A DNA stretch of 64,000 nt from an uncultured Clostridia bacterium (GCA_934182465.1 CAKPRG010000002.1:62001-126000), one strand, 5' to 3'. Shown: positions 34,655 through 43,535, counted from the first letter of the stretch. Numbers and translations are program-made. The notes: generated by a model not told the origin, from the letters alone.

Positions 34655-34761
34655 AATAAAAAAACTGTAGCTTATATATTTTCTATATAAGCTACATTCT
34701 AAATCATAACTGCTTACATAAGTAAGCCTTCTCAGTCATCTAATTAAATAGATTTCCTATT
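34655..34761 (-). ncRNA. Candidate small RNA, minus strand
   Basis: On the minus strand a promoter TTGATT (34791-34796), 17-base spacer, TATCAT (34768-34773) would start RNA near 34761. About 65 bases downstream lies a strong hairpin GTAGCTTATAT / ATATAAGCTAC (34667-34695) with a following U run. A second hairpin (GCTTACTTATGTAAGC) lies between. No open frame fits. The terminator could also belong to the PemK-like gene upstream on the same strand, which would remove the need for a separate RNA. Confidence 0.4.
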
Positions 34762-34822
34762 AATTAAATGATACTATATTTTTATGTAAAAATCAAGAAA
34801 TTTATGCAAAATTTTTATAATA

Positions 34823-35368
34823 TCAAGGATTATTCTTTGCCGGTAAATATTTAAATAGGTCAGAATTTAAAAATGCTTTTGAAATATTATCTAAATCTGT
34901 TCCCTTAATATTACCTTTTTTCTTTGTAAAATCTATTCTTTCAATACTTATAGGATTAATATTAAATATATTTACCCATCTTCTCATTGACTTAAAATTA
35001 TATATTTTACCAAGTTCAACATAGGTTTTGCTGGCAAGTTGTTTTTCTGTTGGTTGCTTACTTGTAATAGGTAAAACAAGCAAAGTTTTTCCACCATTTT
35101 TTAAAACTATAGCAGGATGTCTACCACTAAATTCTTCACCTATATTGGATCCAAATTCAACCCAAACTACATCTCCACGAACAATATATTCTTTTGACTT
35201 TTCTATAAATTCTGGAGAATTCATTATAATTTTAGTTTTCTTGTCAATCCATTCAAGGTAGTCTTTAGGAGTATTTCTTTTATTAGAAAAATCTTCGGAT
35301 TTATGTATTTCATAATAATTATCTAAAGTATTCTTTGTATTATTTAAAACATCTAGCAATTTGTGCAT
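34823..35368 (-). CDS. PemK/MazF-like toxin family protein, solitary
   Basis: 181 residues: an ~60-residue helical N-terminal extension, then the PemK/MazF fold: VRGDVVWVEFGSNIGEEFSGRHPAIVL (G-D/V-x-W-V-x-x-x ... RP/HPA-V-V), LVLPITSKQP, and a C-terminal helix. MazF-type proteins are usually mRNA endonucleases neutralised by a small antitoxin encoded upstream; none is encoded here. The long N-terminus may replace it, or the protein may be a non-toxic relative. The promoter region contains a perfect palindrome over the -10 box, indicating autoregulation or control by another repressor. Confidence 0.75.
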   Translation of the reverse strand: MHKLLDVLNNTKNTLDNYYEIHKSEDFSNKRNTPKDYLEWIDKKTKIIMNSPEFIEKSKEYIVRGDVVWVEFGSNIGEEFSGRHPAIVLKNGGKTLLVLPITSKQPTEKQLASKTYVELGKIYNFKSMRRWVNIFNINPISIERIDFTKKKGNIKGTDLDNISKAFLNSDLFKYLPAKNNP

Positions 35369-35387
35369 ATACCAAACTTCCTTTCGT

Positions 35388-35422
35388 ATTTGATATTATA
35401 TCAAATATATACAAAAAATCAA
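35388..35422 (-). promoter_or_regulatory. Promoter with palindromic operator for the PemK-like gene
   Basis: Minus strand: TTGATT (35417-35422), 16-base spacer, TATAAT (35395-35400). A perfect 19-base palindrome, ATTTGATAT-T-ATATCAAAT (35388-35406), covers the -10 box, a typical repressor position. Confidence 0.65.
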
Positions 35423-35536
35423 TAGTTTTTGACAAAAAACAAAACTTTTGTTTAGGGTAGTGCTAGATTAGAAGAAAATAGTTTAAAATATAATATATAG
35501 ATTTAAAAATGATATGTTCATTAAAAATGAAAAGCA

Positions 35537-35562
35537 CCCAAGAAATCCAGAGACTTCTTGGG
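35537..35562 (-). terminator. Terminator of the GC-richer membrane gene
   Basis: CCCAAGAA / TTCTTGGG arms; read on the minus strand it is followed by TGCTTTTCATTTTT. Confidence 0.6.
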
Positions 35563-35578
35563 TTGGAAACAAGTGGCT

Positions 35579-36160
35579 TTAGTGGGTGAGGTCGTACGGA
35601 ATATGCCACATACCCCATACGATTACGACTAATGCAAGGCCTCTTGCGAGGATACTCCTCGTTTGTCGTCTTTGCAAAAATCTAAAGATTCGGAATCTAC
35701 TCAAGGCGGTTAAGCCATTGAAGAAGATCCGGTATAGACCACGTCCCATCCTGTAGTGAAGCGTGGTGTTGTTTTCCTCAAACCTCAGCGTAATGCGGTT
35801 GTGAGGCGCTCTGTGAACGTAGAGCCTATGTGGTTGATGTGAATCATCCATCCTGCCGTTAACAGCTCCGTAAATCAGATAACCCCAAGCAAGAAGTACG
35901 TTCAGGATAATCGTAAAGAACTGAACGATAGTTGCAAATACGATGTTGGCAGTACCTCTCAGAACATGTCTGTAGTGCTCCATCGAAATTACCAAGGCAA
36001 TGCCGAAAAGGATAATAAACACGTAGCCATAATTTGCTAACCACACAGATGCATAGGCATATATCCACTGCAATGCCTGCTCCTCCATGTAAATGATACC
36101 CTTGATTGGCCAGATAATAGTCCAGATAATGTGAAGCAGAAACTTAATATTGTTTTCCAT
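35579..36160 (-). CDS. Unrecognised four-span membrane protein, foreign-looking composition
   Basis: 193 residues, start MENNIKF behind AAAGGAGAG. Hydrophobic segments near residues 8-24, 40-60, 72-95 and 172-188; between the third and fourth is a His/Arg-rich cytoplasmic-like loop (HQPHRLYVHRAPHNR) and RRQTRS. I do not recognise a family. Base use is distinctly GC-richer than the neighbours (CTG, GCC, CGG, ACG and CAC codons), and the GC-rich block is limited to about 35525-36240, including its terminator and the GTCGCGAG region behind its start. This indicates recent transfer. No recombination gene is attached. Confidence 0.65.
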   Translation of the reverse strand: MENNIKFLLHIIWTIIWPIKGIIYMEEQALQWIYAYASVWLANYGYVFIILFGIALVISMEHYRHVLRGTANIVFATIVQFFTIILNVLLAWGYLIYGAVNGRMDDSHQPHRLYVHRAPHNRITLRFEENNTTLHYRMGRGLYRIFFNGLTALSRFRIFRFLQRRQTRSILARGLALVVIVWGMWHIPYDLTH

Positions 36161-36343
36161 TTTGTTCTCTCCTTTAATTTAATTGTTGTCGCGAGTCATT
36201 AAGTTCAACCCTAAGTGGGAGAGTTAAACTAAATTTGTTCGCATATTACGAGGATAACTATATTATAACATATTATGTAAAATGAATCAAATAAACAGGT
36301 TTTTCTGCATTATAAAATTGCAATATAAAATTTATAAAAAATC

Positions 36344-36372
36344 TTGAAAGTTGTGCAAAAATGATATATGAT
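36344..36372 (+). promoter_or_regulatory. Promoter of the peptide-binding protein gene
   Basis: TTGAAA (36344-36349), 17-base spacer, TATGAT (36367-36372). Confidence 0.6.
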
Positions 36373-36402
36373 GAGTGAGGATAATAGAAAGGAAAAGAAA
36401 AG

Positions 36403-37998
36403 TTGGAAAGAAGTTATTTTAAATATATATTTGTAATAGTTGTTATTGTATTAATAGCATATACAGGCTATAAATTAGTAAAAGATAATAATAAAAGTGA
36501 TGATGAATCAAATTTAGATCAAACATCTACAGTTAGTACAATCCAAAAAGATTTAAGACTTGCAATTGCTGAAATGGATACAATTAATCCAATTTTAAGT
36601 AAAAATAGAAATGTACAAGAAATTACAAAAATTATTTTTGAGCCATTAGTAACATTAAACGAAAACTATAAAAAAGAATATAAATTAGCTACAGAAATTG
36701 CAAAACAAGATGGTACAACATATTTAATAAAATTAAGACAAGGTGTAGTTTGGCATGATGGTACACCATTTACAGCAAATGATGTTAAATTTACTGTTGA
36801 TAACATAAAAAATGGTGGGATTAGTTCAATATATTCAGAAAACTTAAAATATGTAACTGGATTAGAAGTAATAGATAATTATACTTTGAAAATGTCTTTG
36901 TCTCAAGAAGTACCATTTTTTGAGTACTATTTAACATTTCCAATTTTAAGTCAAAAATATTATGAAGGAACAGATTTGCAAAATGCAGATAAAAATGTAG
37001 CACCAGTGGGAACTGGACTATTCAAAATAGCTTCTGTAAATGCAAATGTAATTACTTTAACTAAAAATGAAAGTTATTGGAATTTGGATCAAAAACCAAT
37101 GGCAGAAGAAGTTATTATTACAAATTATCAAACAATAGGAGAAGTATACAATAGTTTTAAAAGTGGAGATATAGATTTAGTTACTGTAACAGCTAATAAT
37201 GTAGAAAATTATATTGGAACAATAGGTTACAATAAAATTGAGTACAAAGCAAGAAACTATGATTTTTTATCATTTAATACTGCAACAGATATTTTTTCTG
37301 AAAAAGAAGTTAGAAAAGCAATTAGTTTATGTATAGACAAAGAAAATTTAGTTGCAACATGTTTAGGAAATGGATATACGGTTTCTAATTTTAGTTTAGA
37401 TATGGGACATTGGTTATATACAAAAGATTTAAACACACAAGTAAATACGGAACAAGCAAAAGTTTTACTAGAAGCAGCTGGTTGGAGTTATAAAAATAAC
37501 AGTTGGCAAAAAAAAGTAGATGGTCAAACTAAAAAATTAGAATTTACAATAACAGTAAACAACGATAATTCAGGTAGAGTAAAGGCTGCTGAAAATATAG
37601 CAGAGCAATTGAAAAACTTTGGTATCACAGTTGATGTGAAAGAAGTAAATTCAGATAAATACTATAATTCTTTAAACAATAAAGATTATGAATGTATAAT
37701 AGCAGGTTTGGAAGTTGGATTTACACCAAATTTAGAAACCTTTTTCGGAAATGGAAATATAGCAAATTACAATAATGAAGAATTGCAAAATATATTAAAT
37801 ACTGTAAAAAATACAAATGATGAATCTGAAATGTATAATAATTATTCAAGAATATATGATATATATTTAGATGAAGCACCTTATATTGGTTTGTATAGAA
37901 ATACGGAAACAATAATTTGCAATCAAGGATTAGTAGGAAATATCACACCAAATAGCTTTAATATATATCATAATATTGAAAAATGGTATAGACAGTAA
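36403..37998 (+). CDS. Oligopeptide ABC transporter substrate-binding protein (SBP_bac_5)
   Basis: 531 residues from a TTG start at 36403 with GAAAGGAAAAG upstream. An N-terminal membrane segment (FKYIFVIVVIVLIAYTGY) has no lipobox Cys, so it is probably membrane-anchored rather than a lipoprotein, which is unusual for Gram-positive binding proteins. The mature part has the SBP_bac_5 signature: ITKIIFEPLV, YLIKLRQGVVWHDGTPFTANDVKFTVD, PVGTGLFKI, LSFNTATDIFSEKEVRKAISLCIDKENLV. It would capture peptides or similar ligands outside the cell. No permease or ATPase genes are adjacent, so it must work with components encoded elsewhere, or act as a sensor. Confidence 0.85.
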   Translation: MERSYFKYIFVIVVIVLIAYTGYKLVKDNNKSDDESNLDQTSTVSTIQKDLRLAIAEMDTINPILSKNRNVQEITKIIFEPLVTLNENYKKEYKLATEIAKQDGTTYLIKLRQGVVWHDGTPFTANDVKFTVDNIKNGGISSIYSENLKYVTGLEVIDNYTLKMSLSQEVPFFEYYLTFPILSQKYYEGTDLQNADKNVAPVGTGLFKIASVNANVITLTKNESYWNLDQKPMAEEVIITNYQTIGEVYNSFKSGDIDLVTVTANNVENYIGTIGYNKIEYKARNYDFLSFNTATDIFSEKEVRKAISLCIDKENLVATCLGNGYTVSNFSLDMGHWLYTKDLNTQVNTEQAKVLLEAAGWSYKNNSWQKKVDGQTKKLEFTITVNNDNSGRVKAAENIAEQLKNFGITVDVKEVNSDKYYNSLNNKDYECIIAGLEVGFTPNLETFFGNGNIANYNNEELQNILNTVKNTNDESEMYNNYSRIYDIYLDEAPYIGLYRNTETIICNQGLVGNITPNSFNIYHNIEKWYRQ

Positions 37999-38042
37999 GA
38001 ATAAAAAAGAGAACAAATTTTTTATAAAAATTCAAAAATCAC

Positions 38043-38089
38043 TTGACAAAAAAATAATTATATATATAATATAGACAAACGAAAGTTTG
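38043..38089 (+). promoter_or_regulatory. recA promoter with SOS-box-like operator
   Basis: TTGACA (38043-38048), 16-base spacer, TATAAT (38065-38070). The inverted repeat CAAAC-GAAA-GTTTG (38076-38089) sits just after the -10 box, where a LexA operator would block transcription. It resembles the Firmicutes box (CGAAC-N4-GTTCG) but not exactly; no lexA gene is in the window. Confidence 0.6.
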
Positions 38090-38121
38090 ACAAACATATT
38101 TTTGAAAAAAGGAGAACAGAA

Positions 38122-39186
38122 ATGGGAGATAGTTCAGAAAAAAGAAAAGCATTAGATGCAGCAATGAGTCAAATAGAAAAACAATTTGGAAAAGGTTCTG
38201 TTATGAAGCTTGGAGAATTCAAATCAATGAATGTAGAAGCAATTTCAACAGGAGCTTTGAATTTAGATATAGCACTAGGAATAGGTGGTATTCCTAAAGG
38301 AAGAATCATAGAAATATATGGACCAGAATCATCTGGTAAAACAACATTAGCATTACATGCAGTAGCAGAAGCACAAAAAGCAGGAGGAGAAGCAGCATTT
38401 ATAGATGCAGAACATGCTTTAGATCCAGCTTATGCTAAAAAAATAGGTGTAGATGTAGATAATTTAATAGTATCTCAACCAGATACAGGTGAACAAGCAT
38501 TAGAAATTGCAGAAGCATTAATCAGAAGTGGAGCAATAGACATAATAGTTGTCGATTCAGTAGCAGCATTAGTACCAAAAGCTGAAATTGATGGTGATAT
38601 GGGAGATTCACATATTGGTCTACAAGCAAGACTTATGTCACAAGCATTAAGAAAACTTGCAGGTGCAATAAATAAAACAAATGCGATAATAATATTCATT
38701 AATCAATTAAGAGAAAAAGTTGGTATAATGTTTGGAAATCCAGAAACAACACCAGGTGGTAGAGCTTTAAAATTCTATGCTTCTGTAAGAATGGATATTA
38801 GAAAAATAGAAAACATAAAACAAGATGGAGAAGTTGTTGGAAGTAGAACAAGAGTAAAAATAGTTAAAAACAAAGTTGCTCCACCATTTAGAGAAGCAGA
38901 ATTTGATATAGTATATGGAAAAGGTATATCAAAAGAAGGAAGTTTATTAGACTTAGCAGTAGACTTAGAAATTATAGATAAAAGTGGTTCATGGTTTAGT
39001 TATAATGGAGAAAAAATAGGTCAAGGAAGAGAAAATGCAAAAAGATATATTTTAGAACATCCAAAAATGGCTGAAGAAGTAGAAAAGAAAGTAAGAGATA
39101 ATTTCTCTAAAGCTTTTGAAAACGCTTTAGTTGATGGCGAAGATAGTGAAGAAGCAGAAGATGAAGAAGAACCATTAGATGAATAA
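38122..39186 (+). CDS. recA: Recombinase RecA
   Basis: 354 residues; ATP-dependent strand exchange and LexA coprotease in DNA repair and SOS. Walker A GPESSGKTT, IDAEHALDPAYA, Walker B IIVVDSVAALVP, loop L1 MGDSHIGLQARLMSQALRK (L1), loop L2 region FINQLREKVGIMFGNPETTPGG(L2), and an acidic C-terminal tail rich in Glu/Asp. Start MGDSSEKRKALDAAM behind AAAGGAG. Upstream promoter overlaps an inverted repeat. Followed by recX after a hairpin. Confidence 0.97.
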   Translation: MGDSSEKRKALDAAMSQIEKQFGKGSVMKLGEFKSMNVEAISTGALNLDIALGIGGIPKGRIIEIYGPESSGKTTLALHAVAEAQKAGGEAAFIDAEHALDPAYAKKIGVDVDNLIVSQPDTGEQALEIAEALIRSGAIDIIVVDSVAALVPKAEIDGDMGDSHIGLQARLMSQALRKLAGAINKTNAIIIFINQLREKVGIMFGNPETTPGGRALKFYASVRMDIRKIENIKQDGEVVGSRTRVKIVKNKVAPPFREAEFDIVYGKGISKEGSLLDLAVDLEIIDKSGSWFSYNGEKIGQGRENAKRYILEHPKMAEEVEKKVRDNFSKAFENALVDGEDSEEAEDEEEPLDE

Positions 39187-39216
39187 AATTGAATGTAAAA
39201 TATAATAAAAATCAAT

Positions 39217-39250
39217 GTAATAGGAATAATATTTATGTTATTCCTATTAC
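39217..39250 (+). terminator. Hairpin between recA and recX
   Basis: A perfect 13-pair stem, GTAATAGGAATAA with TTATTCCTATTAC, without a following T run. It may attenuate read-through so that recX is made at a lower level than recA, as known in other bacteria, or stabilise the recA mRNA end. Confidence 0.5.
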
Positions 39251-39274
39251 TAATATATTGAGATATGAGGTATA

Positions 39275-39784
39275 ATGAAAGAATTTAATTTAGAAAACTT
39301 AAAAGATTCAGAAAAAATAGTAGATTTTGCTCAAATGAAGCAAATAGATAGTTTAAAAACAAAAGTATTAAAATATGCTTTATACAAAAAAAGAACAGAA
39401 AATGAAATTAGAGAAAAATTTTCAGAAGAAGATGAAAATCTATTAGAAGATGTTATTGAAAATTTAAAAGAATTGAATTATATTAATGATAAAGACTACA
39501 TAGAAAGAAGTATACAAGAATTTATAGCTTTAAAAAGTTTATCAATAAAAGAAGTATCATATAAACTTTTGCAAAAAGGTATTAAAAAGAGTTTAATAGA
39601 TGATTATATTTGCAATAATAAAGAAAAAATGTTAGAATATGAAATACAGTCAGCAATGAAAATACTTAGAAAAAAATTAGTGAATAATGAATTAGAAGAT
39701 GCTAAAAGCTTTTTATATAAAAAGGGCTATATGAGTGAATGTATAAACATTGCAGTAGATGAATTAGAAAATGAAGGAATTTAA
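39275..39784 (+). CDS. recX: Regulatory protein RecX
   Basis: 169 residues; RecX binds the RecA filament and moderates its activity. Three-helix RecX repeats are visible: ALYKKRTENEIREKFSEE ... VIENLKELNYINDKDYIERSIQEFIALKSLSIKEVSYKLLQKGI. The position directly behind recA supports the call. The stop is 3 bases before the scpA start, so the genes are probably co-transcribed. Confidence 0.85.
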   Translation: MKEFNLENLKDSEKIVDFAQMKQIDSLKTKVLKYALYKKRTENEIREKFSEEDENLLEDVIENLKELNYINDKDYIERSIQEFIALKSLSIKEVSYKLLQKGIKKSLIDDYICNNKEKMLEYEIQSAMKILRKKLVNNELEDAKSFLYKKGYMSECINIAVDELENEGI

Positions 39785-39787
39785 AAA

Positions 39788-40558
39788 ATGAATGGTAATG
39801 TACTAAATTTAGAAACAAAAAAATATGAATTACAATTAGATAATTTTGAAGGTCCATTAGATTTACTTTGTTATCTTATAGAAAAAAATAAAATGGATAT
39901 TTATAAAGTAAAAATAAGTGATATTGCAGAACAATATATAAATTATTTACAAGAACAAGAAAAATTAAATCTAGATATAGCAAGTGAATTTTTAGTTATG
40001 GCCTCAACTCTTATTTTAATCAAATCAAAAGGGTTATTACCAAAAGAAACAGAAGATGAGGCAGAACTTACAGAAGAAGAATTACTTAGAAGAATTATAG
40101 AATATAAAAAATATAAAGAAATAAGCAAAAAATTCAAAGAAAATATAGCTGAATATTCAAAAAGATTTTATAAATTACCAGACACAATTGAATTACCAAA
40201 ACAAAAAATTGAAAAGAAATACTACATGGAAGATATAGTTTCTGCATATAGAGAATTAATTAGAAAAAATGAAGAAAAGAAAAATGAAAATGCTAAAAAT
40301 ATAGAAAAAATAGCAATACATGATGTTTATACTGTTGCTGATAAAGTAAAAGAAATATTTAGAGAATTAGTAAATAGACCTAAATTTGTTTTTGGAAAAT
40401 TATTTAAGTTAAGTGAAAAACCAAAAGCAGAAGTTGTTACAGCTTTTTCTGGTGTTTTGGAACTTAGTAGAAGAAATAAAATAAATACAGAGCAAAAAGA
40501 ACTTTTTGGAGATATAATAGTTTCAAAAATAAAAGATAATTCAAATAATAAAGAATAA
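39788..40558 (+). CDS. scpA: Segregation and condensation protein A
   Basis: 256 residues; kleisin subunit of the SMC-ScpAB condensin that compacts and separates chromosomes. Typical N-terminus YELQLDNFEGPLDLLCYLIEKNKMDIYKVKISDIAEQY, the SEFLVMASTLILIKSKGLLP helix, and the C-terminal winged helix (VVTAFSGVLELSRRNKI). scpB normally follows scpA directly but does not here; an unrecognised 611-residue gene occupies that place. Confidence 0.92.
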   Translation: MNGNVLNLETKKYELQLDNFEGPLDLLCYLIEKNKMDIYKVKISDIAEQYINYLQEQEKLNLDIASEFLVMASTLILIKSKGLLPKETEDEAELTEEELLRRIIEYKKYKEISKKFKENIAEYSKRFYKLPDTIELPKQKIEKKYYMEDIVSAYRELIRKNEEKKNENAKNIEKIAIHDVYTVADKVKEIFRELVNRPKFVFGKLFKLSEKPKAEVVTAFSGVLELSRRNKINTEQKELFGDIIVSKIKDNSNNKE

Positions 40559-40570
40559 GGAATAAAATAG

Positions 40571-42406
40571 ATGTTTTTTAGTAGAAAAAGAAATAAAGAC
40601 AATTCAATATATCCTAATATTCATAAACAAGCTAGACATGATGGTATTAAAGATTTTGTCGAATCTTCAAAAATTTATAAGAAAAATATTCGAGCTTTGA
40701 ATATGGATGAAGAAGATGTAAATTTATACTTAAGTTATACATTTGCAAAATATACAAAAGAATTAAATGATTTATTAGAAAGTTTTCAAAGTGAATTACG
40801 TGAACCACAAAACAGAATAAATGCTCAAAATATATATAAAAATGGATATAAAGTTAAGGAAGTTTTTAATCAAGAAAGAGATTCTTTGGAAAGAAAAAAC
40901 TTAATAGAAGTGCTATCTATAATTAACAAAAATTTATTAGTAAATACACCATTTTTAGATATGTTTATGGATATGGATAATAGAAAGGCTAGAATTTTTG
41001 AGGATTCTAGCTTTAAGAAAAATCCTAGAAATTCATTATATGTATTTAGAGATAAAGTTATGGATACTATGATGCCAAGAGATATGTTACCTCAAATGGT
41101 TTTTCAAGATTTGTGTTCACAAATAAATGAGTATATGATAGACAATAGCAAACTTCCATCTGCAAGAAATATAAATTCAAATTTAATCGAAGATGTAGAT
41201 ATGCAGGAATTCTTAGATACAATACGAGCAAACTTATTTTATAGTAGAGATGGATACAATAAGTTCGCAGATACTGGAAGAATTGAAAGTTTAATGAATA
41301 AAAATCAAAAACAAGAATTTATAAATTTGGTTGATGTGTTTGTACCAGGTGAAGCTGGAATAGACGAGAATTCAACTATAGAATTAATTGCAAAAAGCAT
41401 GGTGTGGAACAATAGATTAGCAAAAGTTACTGGTGGAATACATGGAGATATAGTTAGGAATCTAGCAAGAAGATCAGTAGAAACAGATAGAACGGCAGAA
41501 GCTTTAGATGATGTATATGAAGAATTACAACAAACAGATACTCAAACTAAAGAGGGAACATATAGCACAGCTTTGGAAGATTTTATAAGAGATTATACAG
41601 ACTATTTATCAGGCAAATTTGATGAAGATACTCTTAGAAGGTTTTATTCTAGTCAAAGTGTATTTAAAGCTTGTCAACATTATTGTGGAAATAAAAGTTT
41701 TATAAATCAAGAAAAAATTACATTGCAATCTATGTATGAATATTTATCATCTAGAAATGCAGAAAACTTTTTGTATTATGCAAAAGATTTCAATATGAGT
41801 TTACTAATAGATGAAACAGCTAAAATGCAAAGAATGGGAACTAGAGCTGTAAAGTTAGATATTCAAACAGATCCAAATGTCGATGAAGATAAAGTATCTG
41901 TATCATTAAGTATTAGAGGGAAAAATGGAAAGTATAGAGTACATGGACTTAAAAAATTAGTAAATGAATATGTTAATAAAAAACAAAATAGAAATTTAAG
42001 ATATGGTTCATATGAACCAGAGTTACCAATTGATTTTTCTGTTATATATTCTTTATCACCAGATCAACAAATAGAAGTTTTGCATTTATTAGCTGAAAAA
42101 GATGTTAAACCTATTAAACCACTAAATGAAAAAGAACGAGGAAAAAGAGATACAAGAATAAAAATGTTGACTTATTATGCTAATGATATATTAAACGAAA
42201 TAAGAGCATCAGGAAGTCAAGAAGAAAGAGATAAAGTTAATGCTATAGCTGGAAAACAAAGTTTTACAAAAATAGTTGCAGGTGAATCTGGTAAAGGAAA
42301 ATCAAAATATTATGCAGAAGAGCCTAAAAGTATTACTTTAAGAAAAGAAATGCTTAAAATGTTATATGCTAGAAAAAGAACGGAAAAGGATAGAACATAT
42401 GAATAA
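40571..42406 (+). CDS. Unrecognised 611-residue soluble protein between scpA and DUF2953
   Basis: No family recognised. It begins MFFSRKRNKDNS, is charged and mostly helical, and has no signal peptide or membrane segment. Notable stretches: KAACQHYCGN-like ACQHYCGNKSF near residue 370, a basic region near 460-480 (RIKM, KKQNRNLRYG) and a basic C-terminus (LRKEMLKMLYARKRTEKDR). Starts 12 bases after scpA and precedes a 105-residue unknown gene that overlaps its end, so all are likely one operon. The location suggests a chromosome or cell-cycle role, but this is only context. Not a ScpB: it is three times too long and shows no winged-helix pattern I can identify. Confidence 0.7.
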   Translation: MFFSRKRNKDNSIYPNIHKQARHDGIKDFVESSKIYKKNIRALNMDEEDVNLYLSYTFAKYTKELNDLLESFQSELREPQNRINAQNIYKNGYKVKEVFNQERDSLERKNLIEVLSIINKNLLVNTPFLDMFMDMDNRKARIFEDSSFKKNPRNSLYVFRDKVMDTMMPRDMLPQMVFQDLCSQINEYMIDNSKLPSARNINSNLIEDVDMQEFLDTIRANLFYSRDGYNKFADTGRIESLMNKNQKQEFINLVDVFVPGEAGIDENSTIELIAKSMVWNNRLAKVTGGIHGDIVRNLARRSVETDRTAEALDDVYEELQQTDTQTKEGTYSTALEDFIRDYTDYLSGKFDEDTLRRFYSSQSVFKACQHYCGNKSFINQEKITLQSMYEYLSSRNAENFLYYAKDFNMSLLIDETAKMQRMGTRAVKLDIQTDPNVDEDKVSVSLSIRGKNGKYRVHGLKKLVNEYVNKKQNRNLRYGSYEPELPIDFSVIYSLSPDQQIEVLHLLAEKDVKPIKPLNEKERGKRDTRIKMLTYYANDILNEIRASGSQEERDKVNAIAGKQSFTKIVAGESGKGKSKYYAEEPKSITLRKEMLKMLYARKRTEKDRTYE

Positions 42407-42716
42407 TATAAGAAAATTAAAAATAAAAGAAAATATAGATAAACGTAAATACAAAAAGGCAACAAATGAATTTTATGATGAAATAAAGGAAATGATTATA
42501 AAAAATTATTTGAAAAATAATTTTATTACAAGTGAAGAAGCCGAAGATATGACTTTATTAGAATGTATACAACTTATGCCAGTAGTAATGCCAAAAGAAA
42601 GAGGTTGTTATTTACTATTAAGAGAATTATTTTTTGGAGCAAATATTGCAGAAAAAGAAAGAGTTTGGAAAATTTTAAAGGGTTACAGAAAAATATCTAG
42701 CACTTTCGAAAACTAA
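42399..42716 (+). CDS. Unrecognised 105-residue protein
   Basis: Begins MNNIRKLKIKENIDKRKYKK with GGAAAAGGA upstream; the frame is open further upstream, but the inner ATG at 42399 has the better ribosome binding site. It overlaps the end of the 611-residue gene by 8 bases. Sequence is basic at the N-terminus, then EFYDEIKEMIIKNYLKNN and a Leu/Met-rich part with RGCYLLLRELFFG. No membrane segment. Function unknown. Confidence 0.6.
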   Translation: MNNIRKLKIKENIDKRKYKKATNEFYDEIKEMIIKNYLKNNFITSEEAEDMTLLECIQLMPVVMPKERGCYLLLRELFFGANIAEKERVWKILKGYRKISSTFEN

Positions 42717-42803
42717 TAAAGTAATAATGAGTAAAAATGTATTGGTAGAATTTATTGAATATAAAAGATAAATAAGGAAAAAATAACCATATAAGGAGAA
42801 ATT

Positions 42804-43535
42804 ATGGTTATTTTTTTATATTTTTTAGCAATAATTATATTTTTACTTATATTATTTTTATTAATATTTACTGCTAAAATACAAATAAATATTAAAAATT
42901 TTGAATTGAATAATAACGGAAAATGGAATTTAGAAAAATTCAAACAATTGGTAAATAGATTATATAAAGAAGAATATTCAACTCCTAAACAAATAAAATC
43001 AGCATTTGTACACGATTATTTTTATGCTGAATATAATTTTGAAATTTATATTTATTGGACTAGATTTTTTAAAATAAAATTAGTTGAAATTTCAAATAAA
43101 ACATTAAAAATTTTTGGTATAAATTTTGATAAAGAAAAAATTTTACAAAAATTTAAGTTCGAAGAAATAAAAATTGAAGAAGGAATTGACTTAAAGATAA
43201 TAATTAATATGCTACCTAAAATTAAAAACATAGATTTATATACTGAGATTGGAACAGAAAATCCTATTTTATCTTCATTTTTAGTTACTATTGTTAATGG
43301 GATTTTTTTAATAATACTAAAAAATTTATTAGTGAAAAATTTTAAAAAAGAAAATGTGGAATATAAAATATTACAAAGTATATTTTGTGAAAATTTATTG
43401 AATATTTCTCTTTCTTGCATAATAGAATGGAAGCTTGTGCATATTATGTATATATTTAAAAAAATAAAAAATAGGAGAGTGAAGAAATATGGAAAATCAT
43501 CCAATAGAAGGTCTAATGAAAAGTGCTATGGATAG
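42804..43535 (+). CDS. DUF2953 family membrane-anchored protein
   Basis: 243 residues: one N-terminal membrane segment (FLYFLAIIIFLLILFLLIF), a basic soluble part, and the DUF2953-like IDLYTEIGTENPILSSFLVTIVNGIF. In Clostridia this family lies between scpB and ytfJ/gerW, as here after the scpA region. Its last ~15 codons overlap the gerW start by 47 bases in another frame, so the C-terminal residues may be non-essential or the overlap may couple translation. Role unknown, presumably sporulation-linked by context. Confidence 0.65.
   Translation: MVIFLYFLAIIIFLLILFLLIFTAKIQINIKNFELNNNGKWNLEKFKQLVNRLYKEEYSTPKQIKSAFVHDYFYAEYNFEIYIYWTRFFKIKLVEISNKTLKIFGINFDKEKILQKFKFEEIKIEEGIDLKIIINMLPKIKNIDLYTEIGTENPILSSFLVTIVNGIFLIILKNLLVKNFKKENVEYKILQSIFCENLLNISLSCIIEWKLVHIMYIFKKIKNRRVKKYGKSSNRRSNEKCYG

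Noticed and set aside
35859..36068. Second small Cys-rich frame within the GC-richer island
   Set aside because: Same strand, overlapping frame of the 193-residue gene, without ribosome binding site.
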